Of a stretch of DNA of 64,000 bases, positions 9,376 through 19,352 are shown one piece after another. How positions within the stretch are numbered: position 1 is the first letter of the stretch; each line of letters starts with the position of its first letter. The notes under the pieces were generated by a model. The model saw only the letters and a program-made list of their open reading frames with translations, searched no databases and was not told where the DNA came from. Source of the stretch: an uncultured Bacteroidales bacterium (GTDB taxonomy: Bacteria > Bacteroidota > Bacteroidia > Bacteroidales > FEN-979); NCBI GenBank assembly GCA_903929315.1, contig CAIYUC010000186.1:1-64000 (forward strand). Direction: 5' to 3'. The translations under genes and the position numbers were made by a program.

Positions 9376-12300
9376 TTAGTCTTCACCAGTTTCATACTTT
9401 CTCAGGAAATCCCGTTTCTTCCTTTCAGTCGAGATAACATAACGGTATCCCTTTGAAATATCATTCACTCGTCTCTGTTCTGATTTTGATTTCATTGCAT
9501 TTGTTATGAGATCATTGAATTCCAGGTTGGAGCTGAGCGCCTGCATGATATTATTCCGGTAATTAAAGAAATACCAATCGTTTTTTGTCAGCTCGAGAAA
9601 GATCGTAAAATCATCACCCGTTCTCTTCTTTGAAAACTCAATAATACCTTTAACATACCTGTTCACCTGGCTTTTCATAATATTTCCGATGCCGATTGGT
9701 CCGTAGGACACCCATGCTTTATTGACTGAATCCCATCTGAAGTGAACCTCTGCAAGGAATAATGTCCTGTTTAATACATCCGGGAATTTCTTGAATTTCC
9801 CTGTCATTTCCATCTCCGATTTCAACTTATCGAATTCTTTGGGTTCAAGAAAATTCCTCATTGCAATCAAGTAGGGTGTATTATAAATGGTAATACCGTT
9901 AAGATTAATAGAACCGAGCTGGGTAGTAAATTTGCCCAGGGCAGATTCCGAGAAAGGAAAATTAAGAGCCACAGAAACATTTGACTGTGTGGAATCCGGA
10001 ATAATAAAATAGTCAAGATTACCGTAAGCTTCCATTTTAAGCGCACCGGAATTCATCCCCATATTGATCTTCCCCTCGGCATAAATCTTACAATTTGAGG
10101 TATTCAATGATAAAAAATTCTCTTTTCCGGTTTGATTCTTCCCTTTTGAACGTCCTGTTATCCTGAATTCTCCTGACCCCGGAGCATAATCAAGGATCCC
10201 AGACGATGAGATCATGACACTGTCGCTAAATGTTTCCCGTTTGGAAAACATCGACGGATAGATCCTGTTCTCCCTGTTCGAATAAAGAACCCCCACCGTC
10301 AGCTTTTCCCTATTGAGGTCAAGAACCGGATCGGTAAGCGGGATCTGGACATTTCCAGGATTGACAATAGTCTTAAACTTTACCCATGCATCATTATATC
10401 TGAAACAGTCGGTGATTAATTTGAAGCCACCTTCAAACTCAAGATCTTTGCGACTGGCTTTAAGGTCTATATCTCCTGCAAAGGCAAATTCAGGACTGAG
10501 CCTGAAATTGGCCGAATCGGGAATAAACCCATTTGCGTAAGTCTGGCCAACTGAATCCACTTCGATCTTCCCGAAATTTATCTGTTCACGTTTTCCAATG
10601 CGATCTGTATAATCATAATTTCCCGAAGCGGAATATTTTTTCCTGGAATGAATGGTTATATTCGAATTATAGAAATTGTGGTATTTGGTGATAGTATTCG
10701 TGATGATGGCAGCCCTTTTTAATGGCTCGATCTGCGCATTTTTCAGAATGCAGATGTTACCCGAGTCAGGAAATATCCCGGCATCAGCAACCTTAATAAT
10801 TTTCACATCCTGGCAATAAATAACGTTGGTTTTAAGGTTATACCGGGCCGATAATGCAAAGAACCGAAGTGAATCCTGGTCCGGGTGGACAGAGACGAAT
10901 TCGGAGCCGCCAAAGTCAAAATCGATCAACTTTGCAAGACTCATTGTATCTGCACTTGCAACCTTTAGGCTGTGTTCATTGTACAATAAGATTTCTGCGT
11001 TATCGATCGACCAGTCAAACCGGTCCATCATACAAATGTACTTGTTGAATGGAAATTCAACCTTTGATATCCCGATATTGGATTTGAACTGGCCACGGCC
11101 CTTTTCAAAATCAAAATGTGTCTGATAATTTTTTGTGGAAATAGAAAGGTCGGCAAGATTATAGGCTTTAATTCGGAAATTAGCGATATTGGCATCGAAG
11201 GTCTTTTGCTTGAACTGGAATAGTTTGGAATCCATTTCCGCATCCCTGATCTTCACCCGGCCTTCACCGGTCAGTCCCTGCGGGGTCAGCGAAAGATGAC
11301 CTGCAAACCCCGACTTATCATTGTACATTGCCAGGTCTTTCCGTGTCGTCTGCATGATCATTGAATCTTTATAAGGCAGCCATAATTCATTTACCGAATC
11401 ACCATGAACTGATGGGAATTCAACCGCTGCAATGACCTCCGTCTGAATAATATTCCTGGCTATTGTCCTCATAGAATCAGGATAGAAAATAAAATTGTCG
11501 GAGAAAGAGGCGGAATTAAGAAAATTTACTTTACCATCCCCTTTTAATCCGGAATTACTGAGGTCAATCTTCGATATAAATATACCTCTCCCCCCGTAAA
11601 GCGGTAATCCTTTTTCATCGGTGACTTTTTCAATGCCCATGGAGTAATCAGGACGTAAAACAAGAGGCTGTTCAATATCAGGGAAAATTCCCCCGGAGAT
11701 TAATGAGCCTTTGAATTGAATACTATCGGTCGGGATCGTTCCAAGGTTTTTAATCGTGAAAGGAGAAACTTTGAAGAAAAACTTATCTTTTTTGTAGACT
11801 CCGTTTGCGATGGTTTTCCTCTCCCAATTGACGAGAGCGTCATTCTTACTGGTAAAGACCGGGTAAGATCGGAACCGTTTCAACCCTGATTTGTTTTTGG
11901 GATCATCAATTAAAAGTTCTCCGCTCAACCCTGTTATCACTGTTTTAACCCTGACAAGAGGATACTGCTGCGTTTTGGGATCTTTCGTCCGGCTCCTGAC
12001 ATACAAGCTCATGGAATCTATGGCCGACAGGTTAAGCTTGAACTTTTCATATTCAAATGAACATTCCTTAGCAAAAAAATCAAATAATCCTGCTTCGATC
12101 TTTCCTGAGAACAGGAAGTCCCTGTCCTTTTTCAGTACCAGTTCCTGGTTTACAGGATAAATATATACTTGCTGTGAATCGCTGAGGAAGACTTTCGGTA
12201 CACCTTGTATTTTCAGGTCAAAATTGTCAAGGTTGAGAATTCCATTGCTTTTTGCCGTGACCGAAGAGCTGAAGAAAAGAACATCATAGTCGGTTTGTCT

Positions 12301-13881
12301 GTTTTTTGCTTTCTCATAATCGAAAAGTTTCTCCTTGACTTTTGCAATTTTATTATCATAATCATAAATAAGAAATCCCTTTGTAGCCAGAGTCAGAATA
12401 ATGGATTCCACCTCCGGGGGCGCCTTTTTCATATAGGTGGAAAGTTCATCCAGTGTAAATTCGTTACTCTTTTTCAGTCCCAGGTATCTTTTAATGACAT
12501 ACAACGGATTAAATTCATCCAGTCCTTGCAGTCTCTCGTATCGTTGTTGCGAATAATAATTGCTGGATTCAAATACAGCTTTCCCTGTCATATTAGGACC
12601 TTTCATCATCTCAAAGTCGATTTTGGGCTCATTCATTTTCCAGGAAAACGCTTCGCAGTATATTTCAATTTTATGCCAGGAATCATACCACGGGTTGATG
12701 GTGCTGACTCTCTCATCTCCACTGAGTGTCAGTTCCTTTTTCTCATCCATGTATTTCATCTGAAGACCCGGATGATAGATCGAGTCATTGTCATGATATA
12801 TAGTAATGGATGCAATACCGGAATTGATTCTGTCAGGACGGATGATAAAAGCTTTCGAGCGAAGGGTAACAACACCCTGGGGCTCTTGTTTAAAAACCAG
12901 CTGGGCAGGACGGGTGTTATCACCGGATCCGATAACTTTGGCTCCTTCCATTGCAAATCCGCCCAGATAATCGATATTCCTGAACAACTCTTTTATCCCT
13001 ACCAGATTATCATAGGAAGCAAAGCGCGGATAGGAGGCTTTTTCTTCAGGAACATCGATAAGGATCTTATCTGTATATTTTCCCAGTAATGGTATTGAAA
13101 GATAGGTATTATTATGAAATATAACAGAATCTGCCGTTACTTTTGCGTATTTCAATTGGATCCGGTAGTTATTCAAATCCGAATAAACTTTCTGAGGATC
13201 AAGGCCGGAACGCCTCCAATCTACCCTGCCTTCTTTACCGATCCATAGATTTGAAAGGGGATAGAATATTCCCTGAGTGGCAAATATCATAACGCTGTCA
13301 CCATTGGAACGGCAAACAAGATCTGATTTATTAAAAGTAATGAAAGGCACAGTATCTTTAATAAATCTATATACCGGCTGTAGGATTTTCCACTGGCTTG
13401 AGTTGGATTCGTAAATGCAATCATCCCTGAAAAGATCTATTGTCGATTCAAGAAAAGTGGTAAAAGCACGGCTGTTTTTATTGCTGATAAGCATTTTCAA
13501 TATATCCGACCAATCATAAAAAGCATCATCGGGTTGATGGGTATTGATAAAAATGTCAACTGCGCTGATATAGTTGAAAAAATCAGGAAAGTTCCTCATA
13601 CGCTTTTTCAACATCTTGTTGCATAACAGGTAAATGATTTGTTTTTTGGATGGATTATATTGCTCCTGGTTCCATTTCTGAATAAAGTCCTCCATCAGCT
13701 TATGGGTCATTTTTTCCTCATTTCCGACCAGGTTTGAAAATAATGTATTAAGCTCACCTATAAATTTTGTGGAATCACCGGAGAACCGTTCAAGTTTCTG
13801 TGCGGAAGCAGAAGAAGAAAATGCAAGAAAAAAAATAAGAACCAGGATGAAAGAAAAGCACGTATTGGTATTTATTTTCAT
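9376..13881 (-). CDS. Very large exported protein of unknown function (~1501 aa)
   Basis: ORF 9376-13905; likely start 13881 (MKINTNTCFSFILVLIFFLAFSSSASAQ signal peptide). No recognised catalytic motif; beta-rich with GLxGxGxVxxxxA-like stretches. Confidence 0.75.
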   Translation of the reverse strand: MKINTNTCFSFILVLIFFLAFSSSASAQKLERFSGDSTKFIGELNTLFSNLVGNEEKMTHKLMEDFIQKWNQEQYNPSKKQIIYLLCNKMLKKRMRNFPDFFNYISAVDIFINTHQPDDAFYDWSDILKMLISNKNSRAFTTFLESTIDLFRDDCIYESNSSQWKILQPVYRFIKDTVPFITFNKSDLVCRSNGDSVMIFATQGIFYPLSNLWIGKEGRVDWRRSGLDPQKVYSDLNNYRIQLKYAKVTADSVIFHNNTYLSIPLLGKYTDKILIDVPEEKASYPRFASYDNLVGIKELFRNIDYLGGFAMEGAKVIGSGDNTRPAQLVFKQEPQGVVTLRSKAFIIRPDRINSGIASITIYHDNDSIYHPGLQMKYMDEKKELTLSGDERVSTINPWYDSWHKIEIYCEAFSWKMNEPKIDFEMMKGPNMTGKAVFESSNYYSQQRYERLQGLDEFNPLYVIKRYLGLKKSNEFTLDELSTYMKKAPPEVESIILTLATKGFLIYDYDNKIAKVKEKLFDYEKAKNRQTDYDVLFFSSSVTAKSNGILNLDNFDLKIQGVPKVFLSDSQQVYIYPVNQELVLKKDRDFLFSGKIEAGLFDFFAKECSFEYEKFKLNLSAIDSMSLYVRSRTKDPKTQQYPLVRVKTVITGLSGELLIDDPKNKSGLKRFRSYPVFTSKNDALVNWERKTIANGVYKKDKFFFKVSPFTIKNLGTIPTDSIQFKGSLISGGIFPDIEQPLVLRPDYSMGIEKVTDEKGLPLYGGRGIFISKIDLSNSGLKGDGKVNFLNSASFSDNFIFYPDSMRTIARNIIQTEVIAAVEFPSVHGDSVNELWLPYKDSMIMQTTRKDLAMYNDKSGFAGHLSLTPQGLTGEGRVKIRDAEMDSKLFQFKQKTFDANIANFRIKAYNLADLSISTKNYQTHFDFEKGRGQFKSNIGISKVEFPFNKYICMMDRFDWSIDNAEILLYNEHSLKVASADTMSLAKLIDFDFGGSEFVSVHPDQDSLRFFALSARYNLKTNVIYCQDVKIIKVADAGIFPDSGNICILKNAQIEPLKRAAIITNTITKYHNFYNSNITIHSRKKYSASGNYDYTDRIGKREQINFGKIEVDSVGQTYANGFIPDSANFRLSPEFAFAGDIDLKASRKDLEFEGGFKLITDCFRYNDAWVKFKTIVNPGNVQIPLTDPVLDLNREKLTVGVLYSNRENRIYPSMFSKRETFSDSVMISSSGILDYAPGSGEFRITGRSKGKNQTGKENFLSLNTSNCKIYAEGKINMGMNSGALKMEAYGNLDYFIIPDSTQSNVSVALNFPFSESALGKFTTQLGSINLNGITIYNTPYLIAMRNFLEPKEFDKLKSEMEMTGKFKKFPDVLNRTLFLAEVHFRWDSVNKAWVSYGPIGIGNIMKSQVNRYVKGIIEFSKKRTGDDFTIFLELTKNDWYFFNYRNNIMQALSSNLEFNDLITNAMKSKSEQRRVNDISKGYRYVISTERKKRDFLRKYETGED

Positions 13882-14693
13882 TTTCCGAACTTTGCAGCTA
13901 CCCATTGGTTTTTCAGAAGGAAAGAAATGAAATGGAAACCTGACTTTGTTGCATGGTCCCTGATAAGTGCGAAATCAGTTTCATAAAACCCGCTTAATAG
14001 TATTCCGCCGTTTTCATTTAAAAGCCTGTAATAATCATCGAATTGCTCCAGGATAATATTCCGGTTGATATTAGCAAGGATATTGTCAAAACCATCAACC
14101 GGAATATCCTTCATTCCCCCAAAGATAACGTCGATTTTATCCGCATTATTTTTTCGGATATTTTCCACTGCATTATTAAATGCCCATTCATCACTATCGA
14201 CCGCAATTATTTTTTCTGCATTCATTTTATCAGCGAGAATGGCAAGGATACCGGTCCCGCAACCCATATCCAGTACTTTTTTACCGGTGAAATCCATTGC
14301 CAGCATGAGCTCAAGCATCATTGCTGTTGTCTCATGATGTGCAGTTCCGAATGACATTTTCGGTTCGATGATGATCTCGTACTGCCAACCCGATTCAGGC
14401 TGATGGAATGGAGCCCTGATGCGACAAATACCTGAAATTTCGACAGGTTGATAATTTTTCTCCCATTCCAGGTTCCAGTTTTGTTCAGGAAAGTGTGTAA
14501 CCTCAGCTTCTGCTCCACTCTGCTCAAGGATGCGGTGAATTCTTACCGGATGATAACGGGATTCAGGAATAAAAGCCCATATTTCATTTTCTTTCTCTTC
14601 AAAACTTTCAAACCCTTCTTCAGAAAGTTTGAACATCAGGATAGCGCCTGATTCTTCATCGAGATCCCGGATACATAAACCAATATAATCCAT
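13878..14693 (-). CDS. prmA: Ribosomal protein L11 methyltransferase
   Basis: WNLEWEKNYQPVEI, FGTAHHETTAMMLELM, VLDMGCGTGILAILA, ILANINRNIIL; PrmA family. Confidence 0.93.
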   Translation of the reverse strand: MDYIGLCIRDLDEESGAILMFKLSEEGFESFEEKENEIWAFIPESRYHPVRIHRILEQSGAEAEVTHFPEQNWNLEWEKNYQPVEISGICRIRAPFHQPESGWQYEIIIEPKMSFGTAHHETTAMMLELMLAMDFTGKKVLDMGCGTGILAILADKMNAEKIIAVDSDEWAFNNAVENIRKNNADKIDVIFGGMKDIPVDGFDNILANINRNIILEQFDDYYRLLNENGGILLSGFYETDFALIRDHATKSGFHFISFLLKNQWVAAKFGK

Positions 14694-14696
14694 ATG

Positions 14697-15455
14697 CTAA
14701 AGTGAAGTAACGACAGCGATGAATTCATCCGCTTTCAGGGAGGAGCCTCCTATAAGTCCTCCATCGACATCCGGTTGAATAAAAAGTTCGCGGGCATTTT
14801 TTGAATTACAGCTTCCTCCATAAAGGATTGTTGTGTCATCTGCTATTTGCCTGTCATATTTCTCTGCGATCGTCTCACGGATATACAAATGCATTTCCTG
14901 TGCCTGCTCCGGGGTGGCATTTACCCCTGTTCCGATAGCCCATACCGGTTCATATGCCAGGATGACCTGTTTAAAATGTTCCGGCAGTAATTGAAACACT
15001 GAATCATCCAGTTGCTTTTTAACGATTGTAAAGTGGGTTCCTGCTTCTCTTTCCGCCAGGATTTCACCGCAACAAAAGATCGGTTGAATTTGATGCCGGA
15101 TCGCTGCATTCACTTTTCCTGCAAGGAATTCATGGTTCTCATTATAATGCTGCCTGCGTTCCGAATGTCCGATAATGACATATTTTACGTCCAATGAATT
15201 TAGCATGATAGCCGAAATTTCACCTGTGAAAGCGCCCAGGTCATGATCATTCATATTTTGAGCTCCGACCCTGAACTTGCTTTCCTCTGCAATATCTGTG
15301 GCCATTTCAAGATAGACAAACGGAGGGCAAAGGATCACCTCCGTATCCTTTAATTCCATCCCTTCTAGTGATGCTGCTATGTCTGCTATCAATTTCTCAG
15401 CTTCACCAAAGGTTTTATTCATTTTCCAGTTTCCTGCAACAATTTTCTTTCTCAT
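14697..15455 (-). CDS. tpiA: Triosephosphate isomerase
   Basis: MRKKIVAGNWKMNKTFGEA, VIIGHSERRQ, AYEPVWAIGTG, YGGSCNSKNA, GLIGGSSLK. Confidence 0.98.
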   Translation of the reverse strand: MRKKIVAGNWKMNKTFGEAEKLIADIAASLEGMELKDTEVILCPPFVYLEMATDIAEESKFRVGAQNMNDHDLGAFTGEISAIMLNSLDVKYVIIGHSERRQHYNENHEFLAGKVNAAIRHQIQPIFCCGEILAEREAGTHFTIVKKQLDDSVFQLLPEHFKQVILAYEPVWAIGTGVNATPEQAQEMHLYIRETIAEKYDRQIADDTTILYGGSCNSKNARELFIQPDVDGGLIGGSSLKADEFIAVVTSL

Positions 15456-15542
15456 GACAGATAAGTATTTCTTATTTTAATGATGATTGCTTTTTTGATT
15501 TTATAACCCTAATAACTTTGATGACTCCCGATTTCCCCAGTC

Positions 15543-16628
15543 TCAACCCTGAACTCTAACCCTCGGGTCAAGCATTCCATATACAATGTCAACAAGTATA
15601 TTGATGATCACGAGGATGATTGAAATAAAAAGAACAGCTCCCATTACCACCGGAAAATCATATTTTTCAAGTGCATTTACAATGACAACCCCGATTCCTT
15701 TCCAGTCAAAAATATATTCTACAAATACAGCTCCTGCCAGTAAGGAAGCAAGCCAACCGGAAATTGCCGTTACAACGGGATTCAATGCATTTTTCATTGC
15801 ATGCTTCATTATAATCCTGAAATTGCTTAACCCTTTAGCCATTGCTGTTCTTATGTAATCCTGGGAAAGCACATCGAGCAGTGAATTCCTTGTCAGCACA
15901 ACAACGATTGCCAGTGGCCTGATCCCCAAGGTAAAGGCGGGGAGAATCAGATTTTTCAGGTCAAGGTATTCGCCATTCCCAAAATCATCGACGGAATAAA
16001 GGCTCCCGGCCATGTTCAGATGTGTGATCCCGGCTAACACATAAGCGAATATCCATGCGTTCAGAATAGCTGCAAAGAAAGAAGGAAGAGACATCCCAAG
16101 AACGGAGAATACGATCGAGATCCTGTCAATGAAGCTATTCTTCTTTATCGCACAGATAATTCCTATGATGATTCCTAAAAAAACGGCAAATGTCATGGCA
16201 ACAAATGCCAGGATCATTGTATTGATAAATCCATCCGACAGGATCTCCGAAACATTTCTGTTGGACTGGTATGAACGCCTGAGATAAGGTTTCTTCAAAA
16301 CCAGCACTTTGTTTTTGGACAATGGGAAGAGCTTTACAGCAGAAGTGTATTTTGAAGGATCCAGATACCAGTAGCTCTTTTGACCGAAAGGATTGTGCAA
16401 GGATATGGGAGACAGGTCATTAAGGTAATTCAAGAATTGAATGATCACGGGTCTGTCTCTTCCGAGATCCCTGTTGATCGCTTCCACCGAGGCGATATCC
16501 GCACGCTGGCCAAGCATCATTCTTGCAGGATCTCCGGGAAGGATATTAAACAGGAAGAAATTGATGACGATTACTCCGAGAAGAACAAGAATTCCATAAA
16601 AGAGGCGTTTCAGGATAAATCTTCCCAT
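15543..16628 (-). CDS. ABC transporter permease, DppB/OppB family
   Basis: MGRFILKRLFYGILVLLGVIVINFFLFNILPGDPARMMLG; EAA-like region LVLTRNSLLDVLSQDYIRTAMAKGLSNFRIIMKHAMKNALNPVV. Confidence 0.92.
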   Translation of the reverse strand: MGRFILKRLFYGILVLLGVIVINFFLFNILPGDPARMMLGQRADIASVEAINRDLGRDRPVIIQFLNYLNDLSPISLHNPFGQKSYWYLDPSKYTSAVKLFPLSKNKVLVLKKPYLRRSYQSNRNVSEILSDGFINTMILAFVAMTFAVFLGIIIGIICAIKKNSFIDRISIVFSVLGMSLPSFFAAILNAWIFAYVLAGITHLNMAGSLYSVDDFGNGEYLDLKNLILPAFTLGIRPLAIVVVLTRNSLLDVLSQDYIRTAMAKGLSNFRIIMKHAMKNALNPVVTAISGWLASLLAGAVFVEYIFDWKGIGVVIVNALEKYDFPVVMGAVLFISIILVIINILVDIVYGMLDPRVRVQG

Positions 16629-16630
16629 AA

Positions 16631-17740
16631 CTAAGGTTTTCCGAACTTTTTCACGACATCTTCGTAGGAAGGGAAATCATTATAATGCCATTTGGCCAGG
16701 ACGACTCCATGCCTGATCAGGATCAGGCCGGGGTTTGATCGCACCATTGTCTTCAATACAACATCGTCGGCACTATAAAAATCAAATGCAATCCCATTAT
16801 CAAGTTTGAATTTTCTGATTTCATCGTTCAGGGAGTTGGTCAGACAGACAAAAGAATAGCCATCCGCGATTGCTTTCTTATAGAATGGTAAAATTTTGTG
16901 AAAGGCTTCTTTATTGGTTATATAGAGTTCATAGGCTACCAATATGAACTGGAAATCCGGGTTATCAACTATACTGCTTGTGATATCGGCTCCCTTTTCA
17001 TTTTCTACACGCAGGATCATCGCCTTATCCTTATTCGGATCTTCGACCCTCTGACCCTGGTAAACCCATTGTTTCATCCACACGGAATCATTCCATGGAT
17101 AATTCGGTGGAATAAATTCTTTCTCTTCCCCGGTCTTTTTATTTTTGTAGATCACATAAAATTTAACCGGTTTTAGATCGGTCCTATTCACCTGGTTACC
17201 TACTTTCCAGTCCATGAAATCAATCAATGGAAGATGACGGTATGAATAAATCTGCATCCCGGTGAAACAGAGAAAAACAAAAATAAGAACGATAATTTCG
17301 GAAGTACGTGACAGAAGCCCTTTGAACTTTTTCTGGGATCCAAAGATGGGCATTACCAATGCCATAAGAACCAGATTCTTCAAAAATGTCTGAAGATTGG
17401 TAATTTTAATCGCATCCCCGAAACAGCCGCAATCGGGTACGAGGTTGTAGACCGCATCGAAAAATGTGAGGAAAGTAAAAAACGTCAGCATAGGCAGAAG
17501 TATCCATGCAGTACCCCGGATCCAGAGATTAAAAAGAAGACTGACCCCGATTACAAATTCCAGTGCACAGAGAAAGATTGTAAGGTACAGGCAAAATGGC
17601 ACTGCCCATGTGATACCAAAAGCGTAGAAATAATCTTCCATCCTATAGACAAAACCTAAAGGATCAACTCCTTTTACAAAGCCGGAAAAGATAAAAACCA
17701 TTCCGACGATGATCCGGCAAACGTTTCGTAAAATCTTCAT
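16631..17740 (-). CDS. DoxX-like / BT_3928-family membrane protein
   Basis: Likely start 17740 (MKILRNVCRIIVGMVFIFSGFVKGVDPLGFVYRMEDYFYAFG); ALEFVIGVSLLFNLW; CGCFGDAIKIT motif; C-terminal thioredoxin-like region. Confidence 0.85.
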   Translation of the reverse strand: MKILRNVCRIIVGMVFIFSGFVKGVDPLGFVYRMEDYFYAFGITWAVPFCLYLTIFLCALEFVIGVSLLFNLWIRGTAWILLPMLTFFTFLTFFDAVYNLVPDCGCFGDAIKITNLQTFLKNLVLMALVMPIFGSQKKFKGLLSRTSEIIVLIFVFLCFTGMQIYSYRHLPLIDFMDWKVGNQVNRTDLKPVKFYVIYKNKKTGEEKEFIPPNYPWNDSVWMKQWVYQGQRVEDPNKDKAMILRVENEKGADITSSIVDNPDFQFILVAYELYITNKEAFHKILPFYKKAIADGYSFVCLTNSLNDEIRKFKLDNGIAFDFYSADDVVLKTMVRSNPGLILIRHGVVLAKWHYNDFPSYEDVVKKFGKP

Positions 17741-17800
17741 ACCCTCAGCATTTTCTCGTAATTCGTAATGGACTCTTGAATCTTCCCTATATGCTAACAC

Positions 17801-18346
17801 TTATATTCCCATCCTGATTAACGCAAAAATGGAATAATTAATTATATCGTAATAATTTGATTCCACTCCTTCCGAAACAAATGTTTTCCCCTGATTGTCT
17901 TCAATTTGCTTGATCCTCATTAGTTTCATCATGATGATATCCGTGAGGGAACTCAAACGCATCTCCCTCCATGCTTCCCCATAATCATGATTTTTCTTTA
18001 GCATGAGATCCTGTGCAGCATGGATGTATTTATTGTATAAATGTTCTGCTTCTTCTTTATTGAGATTGAGATTCTCATTCTTCAACAATTCCAGTTGAAT
18101 TAGTGAGATCACGGAATAGTTTACTATTCCAATATATTCGGACCGTATTCCCTCTTCAATTTTCTGTATCCCTTTTTCTTCAATACTCCTGATCCGGCTT
18201 GCCTTGATGAAGATCTGGTCGGTCAGGGAAGGATTGCGTAAAATACGCCATGAGCTGCCATAATCTTGCATTTTGGCTAAATATACCTCCCGGCACATCC
18301 GGATCACTTCGTCAAATTGTTGCCTGGTATTTGGGTTTTCATTCAT
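17801..18346 (-). CDS. DUF1599 domain-containing protein (nucleotide-modification-associated type)
   Basis: Two repeats: YLAKMQDYGSSWRILRNPSLTDQIFIKASRIRSIEEKG and MLKKNHDYGEAWREMRLSSLTDIIMMKLMRIKQIED. Confidence 0.88.
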   Translation of the reverse strand: MNENPNTRQQFDEVIRMCREVYLAKMQDYGSSWRILRNPSLTDQIFIKASRIRSIEEKGIQKIEEGIRSEYIGIVNYSVISLIQLELLKNENLNLNKEEAEHLYNKYIHAAQDLMLKKNHDYGEAWREMRLSSLTDIIMMKLMRIKQIEDNQGKTFVSEGVESNYYDIINYSIFALIRMGI

Positions 18347-18503
18347 ATGTTCAGGTCTTCAGGGAAAATAGATGGTTAAAATTAAGAACAATTTGGGTTT
18401 TGATTGTACTTTTGAACTATGATTTTTCATTATTAATGAACAGTAAAACAATCTTACTGTCTCCAAGGATCTGCAAATATCCTGGGATAATTCGGAATGA
18501 TCC

Positions 18504-19352
18504 ATGCAAAGTAAACAAAAATTGAAAGTCCCGGTATTAAATTGCGGGGGTAAATTGTTGGACGTCACCCGGTCTGTTGTAATGGGTATCCTGAATGTAA
18601 CGCCTGATTCATTTTATGACGGGGGCGTTTATACTTCCGTAGGGGATCAATTGAAACAGGCAGAGAAAATGCTGAAGGAAGGAGCTTCCATCATTGATAT
18701 CGGCGCCGTTTCCACTCGTCCCGGGGCCAAAGCGGTTGATGAGAAACAGGAACTTTCCCGTTTATTACCGATATTGACGGTGATCAGTAAATATTTTCCA
18801 TCCTGTATCCTGTCAGTCGATACATTCCGGTCAGCTGTTGCCACTATAGCGATCGAAAACGGGGCAGGAATGATCAATGATATTTATGGCGGAAGGTTTG
18901 ATGAGAAAATAATAGAAACGGTAGCATCGCATAATATTCCTTATGTCATGATGCATATGCAGGGCACTCCTCAAACGATGCAGGTCGACCCTCACTATAC
19001 TGATATTATAAAGGATATCACCGGATTCTTCACCGAACAATTGGCTTTATTCCCTTCAGGTTATGACCAGATCATTCTTGATCCAGGTTTTGGATTTGGG
19101 AAAAAGATCGAACATAATTTTCAAATCCTGTCCCGTCTGACCGAAATAAAAAAACTAGGATATCCTGTAATGGCAGGTTTTTCCAGGAAATCGATGATCA
19201 ATAAAGTGTTGCATACAAAACCCATCGAAGCCCTGAACGGGACAACAGTATTAAATACCATTGCTCTTCTAAAAGGGGTCAATATCCTGAGGGTTCATGA
19301 TGTGAAAGAAGCGATGGAGGCGATAAAACTGGTGGCTATGACAGGAGATTGA
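18504..19352 (+). CDS. folP: Dihydropteroate synthase
   Basis: MGILNVTPDSFYDGGVY, IDIGAVSTRPGA, LSVDTFRSAVA, ILDPGFGFGKKIEHNFQIL, VMAGFSRKSMI. Confidence 0.96.
   Translation: MQSKQKLKVPVLNCGGKLLDVTRSVVMGILNVTPDSFYDGGVYTSVGDQLKQAEKMLKEGASIIDIGAVSTRPGAKAVDEKQELSRLLPILTVISKYFPSCILSVDTFRSAVATIAIENGAGMINDIYGGRFDEKIIETVASHNIPYVMMHMQGTPQTMQVDPHYTDIIKDITGFFTEQLALFPSGYDQIILDPGFGFGKKIEHNFQILSRLTEIKKLGYPVMAGFSRKSMINKVLHTKPIEALNGTTVLNTIALLKGVNILRVHDVKEAMEAIKLVAMTGD

Noticed and set aside
12205-13089. 294-aa plus-strand ORF antisense to the giant exported protein
   Set aside because: Lies fully antisense to a well-supported 1.5-kaa CDS, has biased composition (I/F/K-rich) and no recognisable motif; probably a shadow ORF.
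17757-17769. CGTAATTCGTAAT near the BT_3928-like start as a further copy of the purB/miaA leader repeat
   Set aside because: Only 13 nt, and on the strand opposite to the gene; too short to claim as a family member without genome-wide statistics.
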